Below are positions 1 to 10,214 of a stretch of 64,000 bases of DNA, in pieces. The notes under the pieces were generated by a model. The model did not search any database and had not been told where the DNA came from. It saw nothing but the letters and a program-made list of their open reading frames with translations. The stretch comes from Ancylobacter novellus DSM 506 (GTDB taxonomy: Bacteria; Pseudomonadota; Alphaproteobacteria; Rhizobiales; Xanthobacteraceae): NCBI RefSeq assembly GCF_000092925.1, contig NC_014217.1, forward strand, positions 4,464,001-4,528,000. Reading direction: 5' to 3'. Positions within the stretch are counted from its first letter, which is position 1. Each line of letters starts with the position of its first letter. The translations under genes and the position numbers were made by a program.

Positions 1-2
1 GC

Positions 3-209
3 ACCTTCGAGATCATCTGCGGCATCCGCGACAGCGGCACCACCGTGCTGATGGTGGAACAGAACGCCTATTCCGCGCTGGAGATGTGCGACTACGCCTA
101 TCTCCTCGAGACCGGCTCCATGGCGCTGGAAGGCCCGGGCGAGCAGATGATCAGCAATCCGCATGTGCGTGAGGCCTATCTGGGCGGGGGCATGGCGCAT
201 AGCCTCTAG
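3..209 (+). CDS. livF: ABC transporter ATP-binding protein, LivF type (C-terminal fragment)
   Basis: The last 68 codons of an ATPase are visible; the rest lies left of the window. The tail has the form usual for LivF, the second ATPase of branched-chain amino acid-type (HAAT) importers: a VLMVEQN strand, then ALEMCDYAYLLETG and the terminal REAYLGG. Such ATPases work in the cytoplasm beneath LivH/LivM permeases. The gene is convergent with the catabolic island that follows, with a terminator for each strand between them. HAAT importers accept amino acids, amides and aromatic acids, so this one may feed the island, but that is inference. Confidence 0.85.
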   Translation, partial: TFEIICGIRDSGTTVLMVEQNAYSALEMCDYAYLLETGSMALEGPGEQMISNPHVREAYLGGGMAHSL

Positions 210-258
210 CTCCCTGCCGGCCGGCATAGCGCCGCGCCAGCCTCCTCTTCTCATCCGA

Positions 259-300
259 CAGGGCCGTCGCCGCAGACCCGGCGACGACCCTGTTTTTTTT
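259..300 (+). terminator. Rho-independent terminator after livF
   Basis: CAGGG-C-CGTCGCCG pairs with CGGCGACG-A-CCCTG across a short loop, and the stem runs straight into eight T residues. It lies 50 bases after the livF stop, on the correct strand. Confidence 0.8.
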
Positions 301-330
301 GCGCGCCGCGATGTCTTGTGAGCCCGGCAT

Positions 331-361
331 AAAAAAAGCCCCGGCAGGGGAATGCCGGGGC
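331..361 (-). terminator. Rho-independent terminator of the minus-strand catabolic operon
   Basis: Read on the minus strand, GCCCCGGCA and TGCCGGGGC form a perfect nine-base stem with a six-base loop, followed by seven T residues. It lies 30 bases past the stop of the M20 hydrolase gene and ends the operon that starts near 5993. Confidence 0.85.
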
Positions 362-390
362 GTCGAGTCGAGGGATGGGAAGATGCGGGA

Positions 391-1665
391 TCAGCCCTCG
401 GCGGCCTCGCACCAGTCGAGGATGCTGAGCGCCATGACCTTGATCGCGGTGACGTAGTCGTCGATCGAGACATACTCGTCATTGGCGTGCATCACGGCCG
501 TCGAGCCGGGACCGAAGATGACGGTCGGCGTATCGGCGTAGAGGTTCAGGAAGCGGGTGTCCGCCGCGCCCTGACGGCCGCTGATGACCGGGGCCTTGCC
601 GGTGATCTCCTTGTAGACGTCGCTCACCGTGGTCACGATGGCGTGGTCGCGCGGGATTTCGGACGCCTGCGCATCGTAGCCGACGAACCGAACCACCGGC
701 GGGTGGTCCTTCATCCACGGATCCTCGGCGGCGGCCTTCGCGATCTGATCGACCAGGCTCTGCTTGACGCCCTCATGGTCCTCGCCCGGCACCGTTCCGA
801 TGCTGCCCTTGAGCAGGCAGGTCGCCGGGAAGGCGCTCGGATAATTGCCGGCTTGGAAACTGCCGATCAGGCAGGGAAGGGAATCTATCGCGCTGGGGTA
901 AAGCGGGTGGGACACGGTGGCGACGCGGTGCGCCTCCAGCGCGTTGACCGCCTGCGTGATCTTGTAGCCGAGCTCGATGCCGCTCACGCCCAGATAGCGC
1001 TGCTGCACGCCGGCCGGCTTGCCCTGGATCTCGATCTCGAACCAGATGCGGCCGATGCAGGCCGGCTGGACGGCGAGGTCGCTGGTTTCGCCGGAAATGC
1101 CGGCATCCGCCTTGTAGCCGCGGATCACCGTGTCGAGCGTGCCGTGGCCGCTGACTTCCTCGTCGATGACGACGTTGATGTAGACGTCGCCCTTCAGCTT
1201 GACGCCGGCGGCCTGCAGGAACTGCACGGCGAGGATGTGGCTGGCGACGCCGCTCTTCATGTCGCAGGAGCCGCGCCCGTAGACGCGCCCGTCCTTGATC
1301 GCGGCCGACCACGGATTGTCACTCCACCCCTCTCCGTTGCCGACCGGGATGACGTCGGTGTGGCCGTTGAGGAGCAGCGACCGGCCGCCGCCCTGGCCCT
1401 TCCAGGTGGCGACGATGTTCGGACGGTTCTCATAGCCGCGGTCGACCGGCCGGTAGCCGGGGTGCTTCTTCAGCTCCTCCCAGTCGGTCTCCCACATGTC
1501 GACGTCGAGGCCGATGCCGGCCATGTACTTGGACAGATAGTCCTGGATGGCGGCCTCGTCCCCGGTGACGCTGGGGATGGAGACCATCTTCTGCAGGAAA
1601 GCGACCGCCTGGTCGCGATTGGCGTCGATGACCGACAGGATGTCCTGCCGCGAGACGGTGCTCAT
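391..1665 (-). CDS. M20 family metallo-amidohydrolase (ArgE/DapE/Ss-DAPDH type)
   Basis: This 424-residue protein belongs to the M20 di-zinc hydrolases, which cleave amide bonds of N-acyl or N-carbamoyl amino acids in the cytoplasm. Metal ligands are visible: His102 and Asp104 in NGHTD, Asp135 in SCDMKSG, and the Glu169-Glu170 pair in DEEVSGHG; GRQGAADTRF and MHANDEYV follow near the C-terminus. The start is backed by GGAGAC six bases upstream. It is the last gene of the operon that begins with the PLP enzyme and CoA-transferase, and a terminator follows. A succinyl-diaminopimelate or acetylornithine role is less likely than hydrolysis of a pathway amide, given the neighbours. The substrate is unknown. 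Confidence 0.85.
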   Translation of the reverse strand: MSTVSRQDILSVIDANRDQAVAFLQKMVSIPSVTGDEAAIQDYLSKYMAGIGLDVDMWETDWEELKKHPGYRPVDRGYENRPNIVATWKGQGGGRSLLLNGHTDVIPVGNGEGWSDNPWSAAIKDGRVYGRGSCDMKSGVASHILAVQFLQAAGVKLKGDVYINVVIDEEVSGHGTLDTVIRGYKADAGISGETSDLAVQPACIGRIWFEIEIQGKPAGVQQRYLGVSGIELGYKITQAVNALEAHRVATVSHPLYPSAIDSLPCLIGSFQAGNYPSAFPATCLLKGSIGTVPGEDHEGVKQSLVDQIAKAAAEDPWMKDHPPVVRFVGYDAQASEIPRDHAIVTTVSDVYKEITGKAPVISGRQGAADTRFLNLYADTPTVIFGPGSTAVMHANDEYVSIDDYVTAIKVMALSILDWCEAAEG

Positions 1666-1728
1666 GAATTGTCTCCGTGACCTGAAGGGAGAGCAGGGCG
1701 GCGGTGCCGCCCCGCGGCGCTGCGGACC

Positions 1729-2712
1729 TCAGCTGGCCTTGAGGCGCGGAATGATTTCGCGGGCGATCGTTTCGATCTGGTCCATCTGATACTTGTAGGG
1801 AACGAAGATGATCTTCTGGACGCCGGCGTCGAGATGCTCCTTCAGCTGGGCGACGCACTCGTCGACCGAGCCCATGATGGCGCTCTCGCGGGTGCAGTCG
1901 CTGTGCTCGGGGAAATCCCATTCCTTGTTGAGCCAGTCCATCATGTCCTCGCGGACCGCGTCCTTGGACGGGCCGACCATGATCGGCAGCTGCGAGGCGT
2001 TCATGACCTGGCTCGGATCCTTGCCGGCCTCCTTGGCGAAGCCGAGCACCTTGTCCCAGGACTTCTTGAAGTCTTCGGCGCGGTAGAAATAGGTCAGCCA
2101 GCCATCGCCGGTGGCGCCGGCGCGCTTGAGCGCCGCATCGGCATAACCGCCGATCAGGATGGGAAGATGCGGCTGCGCGGGCTTGGGATACATCACCGCC
2201 TTCGACAGCTTGTAGTTCAACTGCACGCCGGTGGCCTCGTCCTCGATCTTGTAGTCGCCGGTGACGAGTTCCTCGGTCCAGAGGCGGCGCATGATCTCGA
2301 GATTCTGGTCCATGATCTTGCCGCGCTTGCCGAAGGGCAGGCTCATGGCGTCGAATTCGCGCTTGTACCAGCCCGCGGCCATGCCCATGACGAGGCGGCC
2401 GTTCGACAGCTGGTCCATCGACGAAAGCTGCTTGGCAAGGGCGACCGGGTTGCGGAGCGGCAGCACCAGAATGCCGGTGCCCATGCGGATCTTGGTGGTG
2501 CGGGCGGCGATGCCGGTCAGCGTGGTGAGCGAGTCGATGATCGGGAAGTTCGGGTCGACGCCCAGCAGCATGTGATCCCAGACCCAAACGGAATCATAGC
2601 CGAGTTCCTCGACGCGAACGCCATAGTCAACCAGAGCGCGGGCATCGGGCATGCTGGGGTAGGCGACGAAGTTCCGCGCCGCGATGCCGAACGTCTTGGA
2701 CAGCATAGTCAT
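1729..2712 (-). CDS. LLM-class (luciferase-like) flavin/F420-dependent oxidoreductase
   Basis: The 327-residue protein has the bacterial luciferase-like TIM-barrel pattern: GYDSVWVWDHML near residue 40, then KIRMGTGILVLPLRNPVALAK, and SNGRLVMGMAAGWYKREFDA around residue 110. LLM enzymes use either FMNH2 with oxygen or cofactor F420. Because a full set of F420 biosynthesis genes and an F420:NADP oxidoreductase lie 3-9 kb away in the same island, F420 is the favoured cofactor here; this is inference. It sits between the CoA-transferase beta subunit and the M20 hydrolase and is probably a redox step of the same pathway. Confidence 0.85.
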   Translation of the reverse strand: MTMLSKTFGIAARNFVAYPSMPDARALVDYGVRVEELGYDSVWVWDHMLLGVDPNFPIIDSLTTLTGIAARTTKIRMGTGILVLPLRNPVALAKQLSSMDQLSNGRLVMGMAAGWYKREFDAMSLPFGKRGKIMDQNLEIMRRLWTEELVTGDYKIEDEATGVQLNYKLSKAVMYPKPAQPHLPILIGGYADAALKRAGATGDGWLTYFYRAEDFKKSWDKVLGFAKEAGKDPSQVMNASQLPIMVGPSKDAVREDMMDWLNKEWDFPEHSDCTRESAIMGSVDECVAQLKEHLDAGVQKIIFVPYKYQMDQIETIAREIIPRLKAS

Positions 2713-2737
2713 TGAATTCCTCCCAGGAATATTTGGC

Positions 2738-3508
2738 TCATCCGATGAAGAGGCGTTCGGGATCGAGCACGCGCAGCGTGGCGAGCTCTTTCTCCGTCGG
2801 CGGCTCTGTGGTGCCGAGCTGGTCGTCGAAGGTCAGGTCGAAGCCGGTGTTGTCCTGCACCTCCTCACGGCTGACGCCGGGATTGAGGGCGAGCACCTTG
2901 ATGCGGCGGTCGGTGTCGTCGAAGCCGAAGACCGCGAGCTCGGTGATGACGCGGAACATGCCACCCATCGGCAGGCCGCTCTCGGCGCGCGAACGGCCGC
3001 CGCGGATGAAGCCGGGGCTGGTGATGAAGTCGACCTGCTCCACGAAGCGGCGCTTCTCGTGCTTCATCGCGACGATCATGTTGGTGAGGCTGGAGATGTC
3101 GTTGCCGCCGCCCGTGCCGGGAAGGCGCGTCTTCGGATGCGCGGGATCGCCGATGAAGGACGAGTTCAGGTTGCCGAACTGGTCGATCTGCGCGCCGCCC
3201 ATGAAGCCGACATCGACATAGCCGCGCTGGAGCAGCAGCAGGACATCGGCGCTGCCCAGCACCATGTTGGCGCGCTTGGTGCAGCGCTGGTCGTTGGTCG
3301 AGGGCGGGAGCTTACCCGGCTCCACGAAGGCACCGACGACGCCGCCCTCGAAGAGGATGGTGAGGCCGGGGCAGTCGAGGCGCTGGGCGAGGGTCGCCGC
3401 CAGCAGCGGGATGCCGACGCCGGCGAAGACGACCTGGCCGTCCGTGAGCTGGCGGGAGCTGAGGACCGCGAGTATTTCCGACGCGGTGTAGTTTCGAGTG
3501 TCAGTCAT
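2738..3508 (-). CDS. Class I CoA-transferase, beta subunit (glutaconate/3-oxoacid CoA-transferase type)
   Basis: This 256-residue subunit pairs with the gene just upstream; its ATG at 3508 overlaps the alpha-subunit stop by eight bases, which fixes this start rather than longer upstream options. Class I CoA-transferases move CoA between carboxylic acids through a glutamyl-CoA thioester. A candidate catalytic Glu54 is present in LFEGGVVGA, at the position used by the glutaconate CoA-transferase B subunit. The partner acid is unknown. In this operon it probably activates a ring-cleavage or deamination product for entry into central metabolism. Confidence 0.85.
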   Translation of the reverse strand: MTDTRNYTASEILAVLSSRQLTDGQVVFAGVGIPLLAATLAQRLDCPGLTILFEGGVVGAFVEPGKLPPSTNDQRCTKRANMVLGSADVLLLLQRGYVDVGFMGGAQIDQFGNLNSSFIGDPAHPKTRLPGTGGGNDISSLTNMIVAMKHEKRRFVEQVDFITSPGFIRGGRSRAESGLPMGGMFRVITELAVFGFDDTDRRIKVLALNPGVSREEVQDNTGFDLTFDDQLGTTEPPTEKELATLRVLDPERLFIG

Positions 3509-4463
3509 TGTAGATGCTCCTGCCGCGCCGGCTGGCTTCGAGAACTTCCTCCATGCCGATGAGCTCGAGGTATTTGTTCCACGACGCCGGCTCGTAGAAG
3601 TATTTCTCCAGATAATCCTGCATCGCGCCGACCGGGTCCTTGTTGACCTGGCGGACATAGGCGTCCATGTGCGCGAGCATCGGCTCGTAGACGCCGAAGC
3701 ATTCGTGCGGAGCGCTGCCATAGGGCACTTCCACCACCGCATCGACGCAGAAGAACGGGATCTTCGTCTGGTCCGGCGCCCGGCGGATCTGGTCGTTGGA
3801 GACGATGCGCTCGGTGGTGAGGATGACGCGGTTGGCGGCGAGGGCGAGGTCGATGTCCATGAACTGCAGGCCATCGATCTGCGCGTTGCCGTAGGCGTCG
3901 CAGCGCTGCACGTGGATCAGCGCCACCTCGGGATTGAGGGCGGGCACCAGAAGGAGCCTCTCGCCGGTGAAGGGGCAGTCGATCTCCTTGGCCTCGGGCC
4001 TTATGCGCTCGACGTCCGAGCCGAGCATCGAGCGGATCGGCAGGAACGGCACGCCCATGCCACCGGCGCGGTAGCGCATGCCCATCGCCATGTGGCTCCA
4101 CTCATCGTAGCGGGCCCCGCCGCTCTCGACGTTGTGGCGCATCACCTTGGACAGGCCCCACAGAATGCCCTGCGCGAACCAGCTGGTTTCGATGTGGTTG
4201 CTGACACCCGAGCCGAAGAGCAGATCACCGTCCGTCGAGATGATGCAGCGCGAGCAGGACAGCTCCTTGCGGCGGTCGCGGATGAGCTGCCAGATCAGCG
4301 CCATCGGCGTGCGCGACATGGTGGAGCCGCCGATGCCGACCGTGTCGCCGTCGCGTACGAATTTCGTCGCCTCTTCCAGCGACATGACCTTCTCGCGAAG
4401 GCTGCGGTCACGCTTCGACAGTTTCTCGCGTAGTTGGACGTAAGGCTCGACGCCGGTCGTCAT
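3501..4463 (-). CDS. Class I CoA-transferase, alpha subunit
   Basis: The 320-residue protein has the GctA/PcaI-like pattern VRDGDTVGIGGSTMSRTPMALIWQLIRDRRKEL near the N-terminus, and later ALIHVQRCDAYGN, a family signature around residue 190. It forms a heteromer with the overlapping beta subunit. The larger size compared with AtoD/PcaI (about 220-230 residues) fits the glutaconate CoA-transferase branch. The PLP enzyme gene ends 40 bases upstream, so the three are co-transcribed. Confidence 0.87.
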   Translation of the reverse strand: MTTGVEPYVQLREKLSKRDRSLREKVMSLEEATKFVRDGDTVGIGGSTMSRTPMALIWQLIRDRRKELSCSRCIISTDGDLLFGSGVSNHIETSWFAQGILWGLSKVMRHNVESGGARYDEWSHMAMGMRYRAGGMGVPFLPIRSMLGSDVERIRPEAKEIDCPFTGERLLLVPALNPEVALIHVQRCDAYGNAQIDGLQFMDIDLALAANRVILTTERIVSNDQIRRAPDQTKIPFFCVDAVVEVPYGSAPHECFGVYEPMLAHMDAYVRQVNKDPVGAMQDYLEKYFYEPASWNKYLELIGMEEVLEASRRGRSIYND

Positions 4464-4502
4464 GTGCAGATCTCTCCTCCGGACGTGTTTTTGCGCGCCG
4501 GC

Positions 4503-5993
<1,491 letters not shown>

Positions 5994-6016
5994 TCTCTCG
6001 CAACCTGGGATCTGAC

Positions 6017-6056
6017 TAGATGTCTATCATACTAATGTTAGTATGATAGACATCTA
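6017..6056. promoter_or_regulatory. Long palindromic operator upstream of the PLP-enzyme operon (site 1)
   Basis: TAGATGTCTATCATACTAA and its exact reverse complement flank a two-base TG centre, giving 19-base arms without mismatch. The 12-base core CTATCATACTAA recurs at 11752 and, with two changes, at 16301. It lies between the fbiC stop and the PLP-enzyme start. Reuse in front of other genes of the island favours a repressor or activator site over a simple terminator, and there is no T-tract. Confidence 0.8.
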
Positions 6057-6095
6057 TCGTGGGCAGGAAGGGCTGTCAAAGCCCGTCGCGCGGTT

Positions 6096-8540
6096 TCAGC
6101 AGGCGGAATGGCTTTCCTTGAGCGACAGTCCGGCGGGCTGCGGCCCGCAACCGGCGGCGGCGCGCGCCGCGGCGCTGGCGAAGGCCCGCGCGTGCAGCGG
6201 CGCGGGGGCATCCCGATAGAGCGTGTCGCGCTGGCGCGGGACGCGTCCGGCCGAGCGGATCGTCGCCTCCATCATCTGCGGCGTCATCTCCTGGCCGTGG
6301 CTGGCGCCGGCGGAGCGGGAGATGGTCTCGTCCATCAGCGTCCCGCCGAGGTCGTTCACCCCGGCCGACAGGCAATGCCTTATGCCTTCCGGACCCAGCT
6401 TCACCCAGGAGACCTGGATGTTGGTGATGTGCGGGTGGAGCACCAGCCGCGAGACGGCGTGCATCAGCAGCGTCTCCCGGAAGGTGGGGCCGCGACGGGC
6501 CCGACCCTTGAGGTAGATGGGCGCTTCCATATGCACGAAAGGCAGGGGCACGAACTCGGTGAAGCCGCCGGTCTCGATCTGCAGGTCGCGGATGCGCATC
6601 AGGTGGCGGGCCCAGTGCTCGTAGCGGTCGATATGGCCGAACATGATCGTCGCCGTGGACCGGAAGCCGAGCCCGTGCGCGGTGCGCATCACGTCGAGCC
6701 ATTGCTCGGTGTTGATCTTGTCGGCACAGAGCTCCGCGCGCACCTCGTCGTCGAGGATTTCCGCCGCCGTGCCGGGCAGGGTGCCAAGGCCAGCCTGCTT
6801 GAGGCGGCCGAGGAACTCGGCGACGTCGATGCCGAGCGTATGTGCGCCCTGGTGGATCTCGAGCGGTGAGAAGGCGTGCATGTGCATGCCCGGAACCGCC
6901 GTCTTCACGGCGGCGCAGAGCTCCAGATATTTCTGCCCGGTATAGGAAGGGTGGATGCCGCCCTGCATGCAGACTTCGGAGGCGCCGCGCTCCCAGGCCT
7001 CGCGCACGCGCCCGGTGACCTCCTCCATGGAAAGATCGTAGGGCCGCCCGCGCAGGTTCTCGCTGAGCTTTCCCTTCGAGAAGGCGCAGAACTGGCACTT
7101 GAAGTAGCAGATGTTCGTATAGTTGATGTTGCGGGTGACGACGTAGCTGACCACGTCGCCATTCACCCGCCGGCGCAGATCGTCCGCTGCGCGGCAGATC
7201 GCCGTGACGTCATAGCCGCGCGCCCGGAATAGGGTCACGATGTCTTCTTCGCGTGCCGGCTCGCCATGGGCCAGCCGGTCCAGCACGGCCCGTACCGCCG
7301 CGCCGGGCTCCGCCACGAAGGAAGGCGCGAGACGCCGCGTCTCGCTCTCCGGCGGGCGGCCGAGGTCGCCGGGCGACCATTCGTCGGTGCGCGGCCATCC
7401 CTCCGCGTCGATCCGGTCGAGCAGCGCGGGGCGAAGGCGCTCATCGACCCAGCGCTTCGCACGCGATGCGTATTCCGGATAGATGGCGAGGCGTTCGGTC
7501 AGCACCTTGCCGGCGGCGCGTGTGGCGGCGTCCAGCACCCGCAGATGCGGCCACGGCGCCTCGGGATTGACGTGGTCGGGCGTCACCGGCGACACGCCGC
7601 CCCAGTCGTTGATGCCGGCGGCGACGAGCCGGTTGAGCGCGCCCGGGCTGAGATTGGGCGGCGCCTGAATGTTCATCCCGGGATCGAACAGCAGGCGCGC
7701 GACGGCGATGGTCCACAGATGCTCGTCGAGCGACGGCGCCTCGACATCGGCCATCCGCGTTCCCGGCTTGGGCCGGAAGTTCTGGATGATGATTTCCTGG
7801 ATATGGCCGTGCGCGTCGTTGAGATCGCGCAGCGCGAGCAGCGAGGCGACCCGCTCGGCGCGGGTCTCGCCGATGCCGATGAGGATGCCGGTGGTGAAGG
7901 GCACGCGCCGCTCGCCGGCGAGGCGCATGGTCTCCAGCCGGGCGGCCGGGATCTTGTCCGGGGAGCCGAAATGCGGACCACCCTTCGCGCAGAGCCGCTC
8001 GGACACGCTTTCCAGCATGATGCCCTGCGAGATCGACACCTTGCGCAGCATGGCGATGTCCTCGGCCGTGAGCAGGCCGGGATTCACATGCGGGAGCAGG
8101 CCGGTCTCGGCGAACACGGCCTCGGCCATCTCGGCGAGATAGGAGAGCGTCGTCGGGTGCCCCAGCCGGTCGAGTTCCTCGCGCGCCACGCGGTAGCGCA
8201 GCTCCGGCTTGTCACCGAGGGTGAACAGGGCCTCCTTGCAGCCGGCCTGCTTGCCGGCGCGGGCGATGGCGAGGACCTCTTCGCGCGTGAGGAACGCCTT
8301 CACATTCTTCTTCGGCGTGTGGGCGAAGGTGCAGTAGTGGCAGACGTCGCGGCAGAGCTGGGTCAGCGGAATGAAGACCTTGCGCGAATAGGACACCGTG
8401 CGGCCGTGAAAGGCATCGCGGCGCCGGCTGGCGAGGTCCATGAGGCCGGACAGATCGGCCATCTCGACCATGGCATAGGCTTCTTCCGGGGTGAGGCGCG
8501 AGCCCTCGGCGAGCCGCTCCAGAACAGCATGGCGGGTCAT
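6096..8540 (-). CDS. fbiC: 7,8-didemethyl-8-hydroxy-5-deazariboflavin (FO) synthase, fused CofG-CofH
   Basis: This 814-residue bifunctional radical SAM enzyme makes FO, the chromophore of F420, from tyrosine and a pyrimidine intermediate of riboflavin synthesis. Two radical-SAM cysteine triads are visible: Cys63/67/70 (CRDVCHYC) in the CofG half, followed by TFAHTPKK, and Cys478/482/485 (CYFKCQFC) in the CofH half after NINYTNI. The length fits fused FbiC proteins rather than separate archaeal subunits. It is the last gene of a five-gene F420 operon, four bases after cofC. The gene appears intact in both halves. Confidence 0.96.
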   Translation of the reverse strand: MTRHAVLERLAEGSRLTPEEAYAMVEMADLSGLMDLASRRRDAFHGRTVSYSRKVFIPLTQLCRDVCHYCTFAHTPKKNVKAFLTREEVLAIARAGKQAGCKEALFTLGDKPELRYRVAREELDRLGHPTTLSYLAEMAEAVFAETGLLPHVNPGLLTAEDIAMLRKVSISQGIMLESVSERLCAKGGPHFGSPDKIPAARLETMRLAGERRVPFTTGILIGIGETRAERVASLLALRDLNDAHGHIQEIIIQNFRPKPGTRMADVEAPSLDEHLWTIAVARLLFDPGMNIQAPPNLSPGALNRLVAAGINDWGGVSPVTPDHVNPEAPWPHLRVLDAATRAAGKVLTERLAIYPEYASRAKRWVDERLRPALLDRIDAEGWPRTDEWSPGDLGRPPESETRRLAPSFVAEPGAAVRAVLDRLAHGEPAREEDIVTLFRARGYDVTAICRAADDLRRRVNGDVVSYVVTRNINYTNICYFKCQFCAFSKGKLSENLRGRPYDLSMEEVTGRVREAWERGASEVCMQGGIHPSYTGQKYLELCAAVKTAVPGMHMHAFSPLEIHQGAHTLGIDVAEFLGRLKQAGLGTLPGTAAEILDDEVRAELCADKINTEQWLDVMRTAHGLGFRSTATIMFGHIDRYEHWARHLMRIRDLQIETGGFTEFVPLPFVHMEAPIYLKGRARRGPTFRETLLMHAVSRLVLHPHITNIQVSWVKLGPEGIRHCLSAGVNDLGGTLMDETISRSAGASHGQEMTPQMMEATIRSAGRVPRQRDTLYRDAPAPLHARAFASAAARAAAGCGPQPAGLSLKESHSAC

Positions 8541-8544
8541 GTCG

Positions 8545-9243
8545 TCAAAGGCTCCTCGGTAGGCAGGCTCCTGCCGGAGCAGGGCGCCGGCGCGGGGCGG
8601 ATATCCGGTCGAGCGCGGCGCAGGTGCGGACGGCGCGGGATGGCGGCCTGACGAGATCGGCCGGCGTGTCGACGTCGTGGCCGAGCCCCTTCAGGTGCAT
8701 GAGGGCGGGCGCGATGCCCCGAGCCCGGGCGGCGGCGAGATGGCGGGCGAAGCTTCCCGTCCCGAAGGCCGGGGCGATCGAAAGCGGCAGCGTGCCGGCC
8801 AGAAGATTGGTGCCGCCGTCGCGCGTGGCCGGCACCAGCACTAGCGGCGTCCGGTGCAGCGTGTCGACGACCTCGCGGATTTCCAGCGAGGTCAGGAACG
8901 GCACGTCGCCGGGCACGACGAGAACGCCCGGCCGCCCCTGTTCCTGCAGGAACTCCAGTCCCTGCCGGACGGCGGTGTTCGTCCCCTGTTCGAGCGGGTC
9001 GTCGCGGACGATCGCCCCGTAGCGCTGTGCCAGCGCGGCGGCCTCCGCGTCGGGGGTGACGACGAGGACGCCGGCGAGCGTCGTCGCGCGGGAGAGCACG
9101 GCAAGGACGTCGTGGAGCATCGCGCGCGCCAGCTCGGCGCGCTCGGCGGGAGTAAGGGCCGTCGCGAGCCGCTGCTTGGCCTGGCTGAGGCGCTTTACCG
9201 GTACGAGGGCCCAGGGGCGGCTGTCCTCGACGCTTCCCCTCAT
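8545..9243 (-). CDS. cofC: 2-phospho-L-lactate (or 3-phosphoglycerate/PEP) guanylyltransferase
   Basis: The 232-residue protein activates a phospho-acid with GTP for transfer to FO. The N-terminus has the CofC nucleotide-binding pattern ALVPVKRLSQAKQRLA near residue 12, then LVVPGDVPFLT around residue 115 and GHDVDTPADL near the C-terminus. Its ATG overlaps the cofD stop by four bases, which settles the start. CofC substrate choice (phospholactate, PEP or 3-phosphoglycerate) sets the F420 variant and cannot be read safely here. Confidence 0.92.
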   Translation of the reverse strand: MRGSVEDSRPWALVPVKRLSQAKQRLATALTPAERAELARAMLHDVLAVLSRATTLAGVLVVTPDAEAAALAQRYGAIVRDDPLEQGTNTAVRQGLEFLQEQGRPGVLVVPGDVPFLTSLEIREVVDTLHRTPLVLVPATRDGGTNLLAGTLPLSIAPAFGTGSFARHLAAARARGIAPALMHLKGLGHDVDTPADLVRPPSRAVRTCAALDRISAPRRRPAPAGACLPRSL

Positions 9244-10214
9244 GGCGCGACCTTCCGCGCCTCGCCCGCGAGCCGCGCGCAGAGTTCCAGCGCGGCACGG
9301 GCGACCCGCTCGCTGTCTTCCGCCGTCTTCATCAAGGTCGGCGTCTGCAGGACGGGCAGGGAGATTGCGTCGCTTTCGGCATGGTCGGAGGAATCGATGA
9401 CGAGCCCGTCGATCAGGCCGCGATAATGCTGGGCGACGGTGAGCGAGCTCGGCGTGACGCCGAGTTCGCGCATGATCTTCGCCGTGGGGCCCTTCACCGC
9501 CGCGTTGGCGATGATCGGCGAGACGGCGACGACCGGCACGTCCGCCGCCTGAAGCGCCTTGAGGAAGGCCGGCATGGCCAGAATAGGGTCGATGCTGAGA
9601 TAGGGGTTGGACGGGCAGATGATGATGCCGCGCAGGTCCGGCGCCTGCAGCGCACGGGCGACGGCGTCGCTCAGGCGGGCGACGCGCGCGCCGGCATAAT
9701 GGAGGCCGTGCAGGACCGGCCGGCACTGGTGCTCGACGAAGTAGCGCTGGAAGGGCAGGCGCCCCTCGGAGGAATCGATCTCGGTCGAGACCGGATCGTC
9801 GCTCATGGGCAGGATGTGCGAGGCGACGCCAAGCTGGCGGGCGATATGCGCCGTCACCTCTGTGAGCGTCTCGCCCTGGCGCAGGAGGCGGGTGCGCTCG
9901 ACATGAAGCGCGAGGTCCCTGTCGCCGAGCTGGAACCAGCTTTCCCCGCCGAGCCCGGCCAGCGCCTGCATGAAGTTCCAGGTCTCGCCGGCCCGTCCCC
10001 ATCCCCGCTGCTCGTCGCTCAGCCCGGCGAGCTTGTAGAGCACGCTGTCGATGTCCGGGCAGATGCGCAGGCCGAGATGATCGAAATCGTCGCCCGTGTT
10101 CACCACGACCGAGAGCGCCGGACCCAGGAGGCGCGAAAGGCCGAGCGCCAGCTTGGCGCCGCCAACGCCACCGGAAAGCGCGACATAGGTTCCGGAATAT
10201 GGCGTGCCGCTCAT
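9240..10214 (-). CDS. cofD: 2-phospho-L-lactate transferase (CofD/FbiA)
   Basis: This 324-residue enzyme joins the activated phospho-acid to FO, giving F420-0 or its dehydro form. Family marks are the N-terminal LSGGVGGAKLALGLSRLL near residue 13, VVNTGDDFDHLGLRICPDIDS around residue 40, and ICPSNPYLSIDPIL around residue 200. It overlaps both neighbours (cofE and cofC) by four bases. This coupling implies co-translation within one F420 operon. Confidence 0.95.
   Translation of the reverse strand: MSGTPYSGTYVALSGGVGGAKLALGLSRLLGPALSVVVNTGDDFDHLGLRICPDIDSVLYKLAGLSDEQRGWGRAGETWNFMQALAGLGGESWFQLGDRDLALHVERTRLLRQGETLTEVTAHIARQLGVASHILPMSDDPVSTEIDSSEGRLPFQRYFVEHQCRPVLHGLHYAGARVARLSDAVARALQAPDLRGIIICPSNPYLSIDPILAMPAFLKALQAADVPVVAVSPIIANAAVKGPTAKIMRELGVTPSSLTVAQHYRGLIDGLVIDSSDHAESDAISLPVLQTPTLMKTAEDSERVARAALELCARLAGEARKVAP

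Noticed and set aside
352..1680. A 442-codon plus-strand frame over the M20 hydrolase
   Set aside because: The minus strand carries all M20 metal motifs, a ribosome-binding site and a terminator; the plus frame has none.
6017..6056. Reading the long palindrome as a fbiC terminator
   Set aside because: There is no T-tract on either strand and the same core recurs in front of two other transcription units, so a protein-binding site fits better.
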